Shown here: piece by piece, positions 54,321-63,218 of the stretch
Layout: every line of letters begins with the position of its first letter
Position numbering within the stretch: position 1 is the stretch's first letter
DNA from: JBBRVW01 sp038246545
GTDB taxonomy: Bacteria > Actinomycetota > Actinomycetes > JACCUZ01
Assembly (NCBI GenBank): GCA_038246545.1
Contig: JBBRVW010000026.1
Span: 1-64,000, forward strand
DNA: 64,000 bases
Direction of reading: 5' to 3'
Program-made: the position numbers and the translations under genes
Notes under the pieces: model-generated
The model's database searches: none
What the model was told of the DNA's origin: nothing
What the model saw: the letters and a program-made list of their open reading frames with translations, nothing else

Positions 54321-55877
54321 GTGTCGGCAAAGGACAACGCCGGGAGCGACGTCGTCGCGGACGTGCAGAAGGGGTACGCCTTCGACGGCCCGGCGCTCGA
54401 GCTCGGCGCCCTGGTGGTCGACGGGACCGCGCACCCCGAGGCGGCGGTGCGGATCCCGCTGGGGATGGTCAGCCGGCACGGTCTCGTCGCCGGTGCCACC
54501 GGCACCGGCAAGACCAAGACGCTGCAGCTGATGGCCGAGCAGCTCTCGGCCGCCGGCGTCCCGGTGCTGGCCGCGGACATCAAGGGCGACCTGTCGGGCA
54601 TCGCCGAGCCTGGCGAGGCGAGCGACCGGGTGGCCGAGCGCGCCACCGAGGTCGGGCAGGCGTGGAGCGGTGCCGCGTTCCCGGTCGAGCTGCTTGCTCT
54701 CGGCGGCCAGGGTGAAGGGCTCACGCTGCGGGCCACCATGACGTCGTTCGGCCCGACGCTGCTCGCGAAGGTGCTGGGCCTCAACGACGTGCAGGAGTCC
54801 TCGCTCGGACTGGTGTTCCACTTCGCCGACAAGGCCGGGCTGCCGATGCTCGACCTCAAGGACCTCCGCGCGGTCGTGCAGTTCCTCACCAGCGACGAGG
54901 GCAAGGACGAGCTGAAGGACCTCGGGGGACTGTCGCGGGCGACGGCCGGGGTCATCCTGCGTGAGCTGATCTCGTTCGAGGACCAGGGTGCCGACCAGTT
55001 CTTCGGCGAGCCGGAGTTCGAGACCAAGGACCTCATGCGGGTCGACCCGCAGGGCCGCGGCATCGTGTCGCTGCTGGAGCTGCCGCAGCTGCAGGACCGG
55101 CCGAAGGTGTTCTCGACGTTCCTCATGTGGCTGCTCGCCGACCTCTTCCACGAGCTGCCCGAGGTCGGCGACGTCGACAAGCCCAAGCTGGTGTTCTTCT
55201 TCGATGAGGCCCACCTGCTCTTCGACGACGCGTCGAAGGAGTTCCTCGCCGCCATCTCGCAGACCGTGCGGCTGATCCGGTCCAAGGGGGTCGGCGTCTT
55301 CTTCGTCACCCAGACCCCCAAGGACGTCCCGTCAGACGTCCTGGCTCAGCTCGGCAACCGGGTGCAGCACGCACTGCGGGCCTTCACCCCCGAAGACGCG
55401 AAGGCCCTCAGGGCGACCGCGTCGACGTTCCCCAACTCCTCCTACGACCTGGAGGAGGCGCTCACCCAGCTCGGGATCGGCGAGGCGATGATCACCGTGC
55501 TGTCCGACCGCGGGGCGCCGACGCCGGTCGCGTGGACCCGGCTGCGCGCACCGCAGTCGAAGATGGCGCCGGCTGACCCGGCCGTCCTCACCGCGGGGGT
55601 GGCGTCGTCGCCGCTGCACGCGAAGTACGCCGAGACGGTCGACCGCGACTCGGCGTACGAGCGCCTGACGAAGAAGGTCGCGGCGGCCCCGGAGGCGAAG
55701 GCTCCGGTGGGGCGGACGCCGCGGACACCGATTCGCTCGACCCGGGCGCCCAAGCCGGCGAAGTCCACGGCGGAGAAGGTCATCGCGTCGTCCGCGTTCC
55801 GGTCGGCGGCGAGGTCGGCCGCGACGGTCCTCGGCCGGGAGATCGCCCGGTCGATCTTCGGGACCCGGAGCCGCTGA
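54321..55877 (+). CDS. HerA-like ATPase (DUF853 family)
   Basis: A 518-residue P-loop ATPase of the FtsK/HerA superfamily. Walker A is GATGTGKTKTLQL (58-70), Walker B KLVFFFDEAHLLFDD, and a sensor/arginine region begins LIRSKGVGVFFVTQTPKDVP. A basic, Ala/Pro-rich C-terminal tail follows (APVGRTPRTPIRSTRAPKPA). DUF853 proteins are predicted DNA-translocating or nucleic-acid remodelling ATPases; no NurA-like nuclease is adjacent. GTG at 54321 follows AGGGAG by seven bases. It is divergent from the LytR_C pair. Confidence 0.88.
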   Translation: MSAKDNAGSDVVADVQKGYAFDGPALELGALVVDGTAHPEAAVRIPLGMVSRHGLVAGATGTGKTKTLQLMAEQLSAAGVPVLAADIKGDLSGIAEPGEASDRVAERATEVGQAWSGAAFPVELLALGGQGEGLTLRATMTSFGPTLLAKVLGLNDVQESSLGLVFHFADKAGLPMLDLKDLRAVVQFLTSDEGKDELKDLGGLSRATAGVILRELISFEDQGADQFFGEPEFETKDLMRVDPQGRGIVSLLELPQLQDRPKVFSTFLMWLLADLFHELPEVGDVDKPKLVFFFDEAHLLFDDASKEFLAAISQTVRLIRSKGVGVFFVTQTPKDVPSDVLAQLGNRVQHALRAFTPEDAKALRATASTFPNSSYDLEEALTQLGIGEAMITVLSDRGAPTPVAWTRLRAPQSKMAPADPAVLTAGVASSPLHAKYAETVDRDSAYERLTKKVAAAPEAKAPVGRTPRTPIRSTRAPKPAKSTAEKVIASSAFRSAARSAATVLGREIARSIFGTRSR

Positions 55878-55917
55878 TCCCCCCACGGCTCGCGCCGTCG
55901 CTCGTCCTGGAGGACTC

Positions 55918-56598
55918 ATGAAGATCGCCCTGCTCGGCACCGGCTCGGTCGGTCGCACGCTCGCTGTGCGGCTCGCCGCCCTCGGCCACGACGTGACCGT
56001 CGGCACCCGCGACCCGGCCGCCACTCTGGCCCGCACCGAGGCCGACGCGATGGGCAACGCGCCGTTCGCGACCTGGCACGCGGAGCACCCCGAGGTCGCC
56101 GTCGCGACCTTCCGTGACGCCGCAGCGGTGGCCGAGCTCGTCGTCAACGCCACCGGTGGCGAAGGGTCGCTGGCCGCGATCGGTCTGGCCGGCGCCGAGC
56201 ACCTGGCGGGCAAGGTGCTGCTCGACGCCAGCAACCCGCTCGACTTCTCGCACGGCTTCCCGCCCACCTTGTCGGTCAAGGACACCGACTCGCTGGCCGA
56301 GCAGATCCAGCGCGCCTTCCCCGACGTGCGCGTGGTCAAGGCGCTGAACACCATGACGGCGACGCTGATGGCCGACCCGCGGCAGCTGGCGGACGGCGAC
56401 CACACCACGTTCGTCTCCGGTGACGACGCCGACGCCAAGCAGGCCGTGACCGCGCTGCTCGCGGAGCTCGGGCACCGGGACGTGTTCGACCTGGGCGACC
56501 TCTCGACGGCGCGGGGCGCCGAGATGGTGCTGCCGCTCTGGCTGCGCCTCATGGGCGCGCTGGGAACCTCGGTGTTCAACATCAAGGTCGTCCGCTGA
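55918..56598 (+). CDS. NADPH-dependent F420 reductase-like protein
   Basis: A 226-residue Rossmann protein. MKIALLGTGSVGRTLAVRLA is the NADP-binding motif, VTVGTRDPAATLARTEADAM has the R that reads the 2'-phosphate, and VVNATGGEGSLAAIGLAGAE and LLDASNPLDFSHGFPPTLSV match F420:NADP oxidoreductases. These exchange hydride between NADPH and coenzyme F420, common in actinobacteria, though some family members use other carriers. GGAGG lies four bases before ATG at 55918. It is on the same strand as the DUF853 gene and the dioxygenase gene but has its own ribosome site. Confidence 0.82.
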   Translation: MKIALLGTGSVGRTLAVRLAALGHDVTVGTRDPAATLARTEADAMGNAPFATWHAEHPEVAVATFRDAAAVAELVVNATGGEGSLAAIGLAGAEHLAGKVLLDASNPLDFSHGFPPTLSVKDTDSLAEQIQRAFPDVRVVKALNTMTATLMADPRQLADGDHTTFVSGDDADAKQAVTALLAELGHRDVFDLGDLSTARGAEMVLPLWLRLMGALGTSVFNIKVVR

Positions 56599-56634
56599 GC
56601 CCACCGGACCTCTGGCCCGCGGCGCTTGCCTATT

Positions 56635-56648
56635 GTTGAACTCTCAAC
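56635..56648 (+). promoter_or_regulatory. Inverted repeat before the dioxygenase gene
   Basis: GTTGA-ACTC-TCAAC is a perfect 5-base inverted repeat in an AT-rich spot (TATTGTTGAACTCTCAACTA), 14 nt before the ATG. The TTGA-N4-TCAA shape is typical of MarR-family operators. No MarR gene is in the window. Confidence 0.45.
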
Positions 56649-56661
56649 TACTCTGGCCGGC

Positions 56662-57531
56662 ATGACGCTGGTCCACGACGCCGCCCCCGCCACCCATCCG
56701 TACTCCGCGCACCTGCGGCGGGTGGCCGCGGCCGGCCCGCACCGGGCCTGGACCCCGGACGACGGCGCGTTGCCGTCGCTCTACGTCAGCCACGGCGCCC
56801 CGCCGCTGCTCGAGGACCTCGGCTGGATGGGCCAGCTCTTCGGCTGGGCCCGTGACCTGCCGCGGCCGACTGCGATCCTCATCGTGTCGGCGCGCTGGGA
56901 GAGCGCGCCGCTGTCGATCACGTCACCCGAGGTTGCGACGCCCTTGGTCTACGACTTCGGCGGGTTCCACGAGCTGTACTACCGGATGCGGTACCCGACG
57001 CCGGCGGCCCACGGGCTGGCGTCGCTGGTGCGCTCGCTGATGCCCGACGGCCAGTCGCTGCACGAGGACCACCGCGGCCTCGACCACGGCGCCTGGGTGC
57101 CGCTCAAGACGATGTACCCCGAGGCCGACGTCCCGGTGCTGCAGCTGAGCATCCCGACCCACGACACCACCACGCTGCTCAAGCTCGGGGAGCGGCTGCG
57201 GCCGCTGCGCGAGCAGGGCGTGCTCGTCATCGGCTCCGGCTTCATGACCCACGGCCTGCCGTTCATCGACTGGCGTCCCGACTCGCCGCCGCCCGGCTGG
57301 TCGGTCGACTTCGACCTGTGGGCGCAGGACGCCCTGGCGCGCGGCGACGTCGACGAGCTCGCGCACTTCCGCACCCGGGCGCCCGGCATGCCGTACTCGC
57401 ACCCGACGGTCGAGCACTTCAGCCCGCTGTTCGTGACGCTCGGCGCGGCCGCCGATCCGGAAGCGCCGGTCACCACGACGGTCGAGGGCTACTTCCTCGG
57501 CCTGTCCAAGCGCTCGTTCCAGGCCGCCTGA
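56662..57531 (+). CDS. Class III extradiol dioxygenase-like protein (DODA type)
   Basis: A 289-residue member of the LigB/DODA family. Metal-binding His residues are visible in LYVSHGAPPLLEDLG and SLHEDHRGLDHGAWVPLKTM, with further family positions in PVLQLSIPTHDTTTLLKLGE and VIGSGFMTHGLPFI. Relatives open catechol rings or act as 4,5-DOPA dioxygenase; bacterial roles are mostly unassigned. ATG at 56662 was selected just after a TTGA-N4-TCAA inverted repeat that may be its operator. Single gene followed by tRNA-Ser on the opposite strand. Confidence 0.85.
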   Translation: MTLVHDAAPATHPYSAHLRRVAAAGPHRAWTPDDGALPSLYVSHGAPPLLEDLGWMGQLFGWARDLPRPTAILIVSARWESAPLSITSPEVATPLVYDFGGFHELYYRMRYPTPAAHGLASLVRSLMPDGQSLHEDHRGLDHGAWVPLKTMYPEADVPVLQLSIPTHDTTTLLKLGERLRPLREQGVLVIGSGFMTHGLPFIDWRPDSPPPGWSVDFDLWAQDALARGDVDELAHFRTRAPGMPYSHPTVEHFSPLFVTLGAAADPEAPVTTTVEGYFLGLSKRSFQAA

Positions 57532-57592
57532 CCCCCCTCGCCCCGCACCGCACCGCGGATCACCGGGGTCGTGGCGACTGCCGGACGGCTGG

Positions 57593-57677
57593 CGGAGGAT
57601 AGGGGATTCGAACCCCTGAGGGGTCTCCCCCAACACGCTTTCCAAGCGTGCGCACTAGGCCACTATGCGAATCCTCC
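57593..57677 (-). tRNA. tRNA-Ser (anticodon GGA)
   Basis: A class II tRNA of 85 nt on the minus strand. The acceptor GGAGGAT pairs with ATCCTCC, the anticodon arm CACGC-TTGGAAA-GCGTG gives GGA, a long GC-rich variable arm follows, and the T arm is AGGGG-TTCGAAT-CCCCT. CCA is not encoded. Confidence 0.96.
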
Positions 57678-57724
57678 GCCGACGAGGTTACCGGAGCGCG
57701 CGGGTACCGCTGACCGCCACCGAA

Positions 57725-57773
57725 TGTGCGCCGACACACCGCACACGCCGGCGGGGCGGTGTGTCGGCGCACA
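57725..57773. repeat. Hairpin repeat, family C copy 2
   Basis: An 18-bp perfect stem: TGTGCGCCGACACACCGC at 57725-57742 and its complement at 57756-57773, with a 13-nt GC-rich loop. It lies between tRNA-Ser and the SRP RNA and shares its first 17 bases with copy 1 in the pnt operon. Confidence 0.85.
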
Positions 57774-57842
57774 AAGGATCGGCGCGGCCGTCGCGTGGAG
57801 CGGGGATCCGGGCGGTGCGCGGAAGCCGTTAGACTCGTCGGC

Positions 57843-57930
57843 GACCCCTCGTGCGGCGTCACCCCGCTGAACTCCCCCAGGGCCGGAAGGCAGCAAGGGT
57901 AGGCAGGCTCTGGCGGGTGTGCGGGGGGTC
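57843..57930 (+). ncRNA. ffs: Signal recognition particle RNA (small bacterial type)
   Basis: The conserved apical loop and internal loop of helix 8 are present (GGCCGGAAGGCAGCAAGGGT, with the GGAA tetraloop and the downstream GGCAGGC strand). The outer stem is formed by GACCCC (57843-57848) and GGGGTC (57925-57930). Position just upstream of dnaX is the standard actinobacterial arrangement. It binds Ffh to target nascent membrane proteins. The ends are approximate. Confidence 0.93.
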
Positions 57931-58034
57931 ACTTCTGTGTCCGGGCACGGACCCGCGAGACGTCCGTCACCCGCTGCTCGCAGGGCTCGGGACGACCCGG
58001 TGGCGACGTCCGTCGCGCCGACTAGGGTCGGTGC

Positions 58035-60020
<1,986 letters not shown>

Positions 60021-60157
60021 CCGGCCGACCTGACCGGCGGACCGGTGGTCCCGGCCCGGCGGACCGTCCGGTTCCGACCACCACCCCGTAGGCTCGCCAG
60101 GCAGCCAGCCGCGCCGGCGACCCAGCTGGCACCGATGCCGAGAGCGAGCGACCGCAC

Positions 60158-60550
60158 GTGAACCCAGACGACCAGGACCGCCCGGACGCCTCGGCCGACG
60201 CCCTCGGCGGGCTCGCCGGGCTGGGCGGTGGCGACCTGTCGTCCCTGATGGCCCAGGCCCAGCAGATGCAGCAGCAGCTGATGGCCGCGCAGGACGAGCT
60301 CGCGAAGGCCGAGGTCACCGGCTCGGCGGGCGGTGGGCTGGTGCGCGCCACGGTCTCCGGCGCCGGCGAGGTGGTCGGCCTGCAGATCGACCCCAGCGCC
60401 ATCGACCCCGGCGACCCCGAGGGTCTCGCGGACCTCGTGCTGGCCGCGATCCGCGACGGCAACCGCGCCGCGCAGGACCTGCAGGCGCAGGCCATGGGCC
60501 CGCTCGCCCAGGGCCTCGGTGGCGGCGGCCTCGGGCTGCCGGGGCTGTAG
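60158..60550 (+). CDS. YbaB/EbfC nucleoid-associated protein
   Basis: A 130-residue DNA-binding protein: LSSLMAQAQQMQQQLMAAQD is the long dimer helix, then EVTGSAGGGLVRATVSGAGE and IDPSAIDPGDPEGLADLVLA. The N- and C-terminal ends are Gly-rich and flexible (GLAGLGGGD; QGLGGGGLGLPGL). It lies between dnaX and recR as in most bacteria and is co-transcribed with recR, which starts five bases after its stop. GTG at 60158. Confidence 0.94.
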   Translation: MNPDDQDRPDASADALGGLAGLGGGDLSSLMAQAQQMQQQLMAAQDELAKAEVTGSAGGGLVRATVSGAGEVVGLQIDPSAIDPGDPEGLADLVLAAIRDGNRAAQDLQAQAMGPLAQGLGGGGLGLPGL

Positions 60551-60555
60551 ACCAC

Positions 60556-61155
60556 ATGTACGAGGGCGTGGTCCAGGACCTGATCGACGAGCTCGGTCGG
60601 CTGCCCGGCGTAGGTCCCAAGAGCGCCCAGCGGATCGCCTTCCACCTGCTCGCGGCCGACCCGGTCGACGTACGCCGGCTGGTGCACGCGCTGACCGAGG
60701 TCAAGGACAAGGTGCGGTTCTGCATCACCTGCGGCAACGTCGCCGAGGCCGAGCAGTGCCGGATCTGCCGCGACCCGCGCCGCGACGTCTCGGTGATCTG
60801 CGTCGTCGAGGAGTCCAAGGACGTCGTCGCGATCGAGAAGACCCGGGAGTTCCGCGGCCGCTACCACGTGCTCGGCGGCGCGATCAGCCCGATCGAGGGA
60901 ATCGGGCCCGACGACCTGCGGGTCCGCGAGCTGATGACCCGCCTGGCCGACGGGTCGGTCACCGAGCTCATCCTCGCCACCGACCCGAACCTCGAGGGCG
61001 AGGCGACGGCGACCTACCTGGCGCGGCTGGTCAAGCCGATGGACCTGCGCGTCACCCGCCTCGCGAGCGGTCTGCCCGTGGGCGGGGACCTCGAGTACGC
61101 CGACGAGGTCACCCTCGGCCGGGCCTTCGAGGGCCGCCGGCTGCTGGACGTCTGA
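60556..61155 (+). CDS. recR: Recombination mediator RecR
   Basis: A 199-residue protein acting with RecFO to load RecA on gapped DNA. The HhH segment is DELGRLPGVGPKSAQRIAFH. The zinc finger has Cys 56, 59, 68 and 71 (RFCITCGNVAEAEQCRIC). The Toprim domain (VICVVEESKDVVAIEKTREF, then LATDPNLEGEATATYLARLV) and the C-terminal Walker-like region follow. The length is normal. Confidence 0.96.
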   Translation: MYEGVVQDLIDELGRLPGVGPKSAQRIAFHLLAADPVDVRRLVHALTEVKDKVRFCITCGNVAEAEQCRICRDPRRDVSVICVVEESKDVVAIEKTREFRGRYHVLGGAISPIEGIGPDDLRVRELMTRLADGSVTELILATDPNLEGEATATYLARLVKPMDLRVTRLASGLPVGGDLEYADEVTLGRAFEGRRLLDV

Positions 61156-61177
61156 CGACGGAACGGGAGACCTGCCG

Positions 61178-61246
61178 ATGACCGACCGCCCCGAGCTGCA
61201 CCCACCGACGTACCACCCGCACCGCACAGGAGAGGAGACCCGATGA
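61178..61246 (+). CDS. Possible 22-residue ORF coupled to the DUF5063 gene
   Basis: ATG at 61178, preceded by GGGAGA about eight bases upstream, opens a frame encoding MTDRPELHPPTYHPHRTG and then EETR. Its TGA overlaps the ATG of the next gene (ATGA), and the ribosome site of that gene lies inside it. It could be a translational coupler or leader peptide between recR and the DUF5063/ask/asd genes. The His/Pro-rich sequence resembles no family. Evidence is position only. Confidence 0.35.
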   Translation: MTDRPELHPPTYHPHRTGEETR

Positions 61247-61830
61247 CCGGCACCGACGACCTCGGGGACTTCACGATCGAGATCGCTGACCAGGTCGAGA
61301 GCTTCTGCGTGGCCGTCCGCGAGATCGCGGCCGCCGAGGACCCCGACTACGCGATCTCGCTGCTGCTGCTGGAGACCTCCCAGCTGCTGCTCGCCGGTGG
61401 TCGGCTCGGCGCCATCTCCGACGTCGTGCCGGAGGAGCGGTTCGAGCCGGACGCGGGCTTCGACCCCGACCTCGACGGCATCCGCACGTCGCTGGCCAAC
61501 CTGCTCGAGCCGATCGACGAGCATGCCGCGCTGTTCGACCCGTACGCCGAGGAGCCGGAGGTCTTCACCTCTCGGCTGTCCGACGACATCACCGACACGA
61601 TGAGCGACCTGCTGCACGGCCTGCAGCACTACCGGGCCGGCCGGGCGTCCGAGGCGCTGTGGTGGTGGCAGTTCTCCTACCTGTCGAACTGGGGCTCCAC
61701 CGCGTCGTCCGCGCTGCGCGCCCTGCACTCGGTCGTGTCGCACGTCCGGCTCGACACCCCGATCGACGACACGATCAAGGTCGAGGACCGGCTGCTCGCC
61801 CAGACTGTCGCCGAGGTCCACAACCCCTGA
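61243..61830 (+). CDS. DUF5063 family protein
   Basis: A 195-residue helical, acidic cytoplasmic protein. FTIEIADQVESFCVAVREIA, DPDYAISLLLLETSQLLLAG and the C-terminal RASEALWWWQFSYLSNWGST match the DUF5063 family, which in actinobacteria lies between recR and the aspartate kinase gene. Function unknown. GGAGAGGAG precedes ATG at 61243. The conserved position suggests a role tied to the recR or lysine/threonine/DAP branch, but this is inference. Confidence 0.85.
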   Translation: MTGTDDLGDFTIEIADQVESFCVAVREIAAAEDPDYAISLLLLETSQLLLAGGRLGAISDVVPEERFEPDAGFDPDLDGIRTSLANLLEPIDEHAALFDPYAEEPEVFTSRLSDDITDTMSDLLHGLQHYRAGRASEALWWWQFSYLSNWGSTASSALRALHSVVSHVRLDTPIDDTIKVEDRLLAQTVAEVHNP

Positions 61831-61946
61831 CGTACCGGCGGCGAGGCCGACCGGTGGGTCCGGGGAGCGGAACGTCCCGGGGGCTGGTCTGCGGGCTCCG
61901 TAGACTGGGCGGCTGACAACGCTCGTCGTACGTGGAGGACGTTCCC

Positions 61947-63218
61947 GTGGGCCTGGTCGTGCAGAAGTACGGCGGTTCGTCCGTCGCGGACGCCGAGGGC
62001 ATCAAGCGGGTCGCCAAGCGCATCGTCGACACCCGCAAGGCGGGCCACGACGTGGTGGTCGCCGTGTCGGCGATGGGCGACACCACCGACGAGCTGGTCG
62101 ACCTGGCCCAGCAGGTCAGCCCGCTGCCGCCCGGCCGCGAGCTGGACATGCTGCTGACGGCGGGCGAGCGCATCTCGATGGCGCTGCTGGCGATGGCGAT
62201 CGCCAACCTGGGCCACCAGGCCCGCTCCTACACCGGCAGCCAGGCCGGGGTCATCACCGACTCCGCCCACGGCAAGGCCCGCATCATCGATGTGACGCCG
62301 GGCCGCATCCGGTCCGCGCTCGACGAGGGCGCCATCGTCATCGTCGCCGGCTTCCAGGGTGTCTCGCAGGACACCAAGGAGATCACGACGCTGGGTCGTG
62401 GCGGCACCGACACGACCGCCGTCGCGCTGGCCGCCGCCCTGGGCGCGGAGGTCTGCGAGATCTACACCGACGTCGACGGCGTCTTCTCCGCCGATCCGCG
62501 CATCGTGCCGACCGCGCGCCGCCTCCCGCGGATCTCCTACGAGGAGATGCTGGAGATGGCGGCGTCCGGCGCCAAGGTGCTGCACCTGCGGTGCGTGGAG
62601 TACGCCCGCCGCTACGCCATCCCGGTCCACGTCCGCTCGTCGTTCTCCCAGCGCGAGGGCACGTGGGTCACCGATCTACCGCAAGGGGTCGACTCCATGG
62701 AGCAGGCGATCATCTCCGGCGTCGCGCACGACCGGAGCGAGGCCAAGATCACGGTCGTCGGCGTCCCCGACAAGCCGGGCGAGGCTGCCGCGATCTTCCG
62801 CGCCGTGTCGGCGGCCGAGATCAACATCGACATGATCGTGCAGAACATCTCGGCGGCGGCCACTGGCCGTACCGACATCTCCTTCACGCTGCCCAAGACT
62901 GACGGGGTCACCGCGATGGAGGCCCTGGACCGGATCCGCGACCAGGTCGGCTTCGAGGACCTGCTCTTCGACGACCAGGTCGGCAAGGTCTCCCTGGTCG
63001 GCGCCGGCATGCGCTCGCACCCCGGCGTGTCGGCCACCTTCTTCGGTGCTCTTGCCGACGCCGGCGTCAACATCGAGATGATCTCGACCTCGGAGATCCG
63101 GATCTCGGTCGTGGTCCGCGGCGCCGACGTCGACTCCGCGGTCACCGCGGTGCACACGGCCTTCGAGCTGGACAGCGCCGATTCCGAGGCGGTCGTCTAC
63201 GGAGGAACGGGGCGATGA
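61947..63218 (+). CDS. ask: Aspartate kinase
   Basis: A 423-residue enzyme phosphorylating aspartate, the first step to lysine/DAP, threonine and methionine. The kinase domain (1-250) contains LVVQKYGGSSVADAEGIKRV and TTLGRGGTDTTAVALAAALG. Two ACT domains (about 265-340 and 350-420) bind allosteric lysine/threonine: EAKITVVGVPDKPGEAAAIF and GKVSLVGAGMRSHPGVSATF. GTG at 61947 has GGAGG ten bases upstream. It overlaps asd by ATGA. A second start at 62697 would yield the separate regulatory beta subunit. Confidence 0.96.
   Translation: MGLVVQKYGGSSVADAEGIKRVAKRIVDTRKAGHDVVVAVSAMGDTTDELVDLAQQVSPLPPGRELDMLLTAGERISMALLAMAIANLGHQARSYTGSQAGVITDSAHGKARIIDVTPGRIRSALDEGAIVIVAGFQGVSQDTKEITTLGRGGTDTTAVALAAALGAEVCEIYTDVDGVFSADPRIVPTARRLPRISYEEMLEMAASGAKVLHLRCVEYARRYAIPVHVRSSFSQREGTWVTDLPQGVDSMEQAIISGVAHDRSEAKITVVGVPDKPGEAAAIFRAVSAAEINIDMIVQNISAAATGRTDISFTLPKTDGVTAMEALDRIRDQVGFEDLLFDDQVGKVSLVGAGMRSHPGVSATFFGALADAGVNIEMISTSEIRISVVVRGADVDSAVTAVHTAFELDSADSEAVVYGGTGR
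62697..63218 (+). CDS. Aspartate kinase beta subunit by internal start (alternative product)
   Basis: In-frame ATG at 62697 within ask (MEQAIISGVAHDRSEAKITV) is preceded by AAGGGG eight bases upstream and begins exactly before the ACT domains. In Bacillus, Corynebacterium and mycobacteria the same place starts the 173-residue-type beta chain of an alpha2beta2 enzyme. This is inference from position, ribosome site and known homologues. Confidence 0.6.
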   Translation: MEQAIISGVAHDRSEAKITVVGVPDKPGEAAAIFRAVSAAEINIDMIVQNISAAATGRTDISFTLPKTDGVTAMEALDRIRDQVGFEDLLFDDQVGKVSLVGAGMRSHPGVSATFFGALADAGVNIEMISTSEIRISVVVRGADVDSAVTAVHTAFELDSADSEAVVYGGTGR

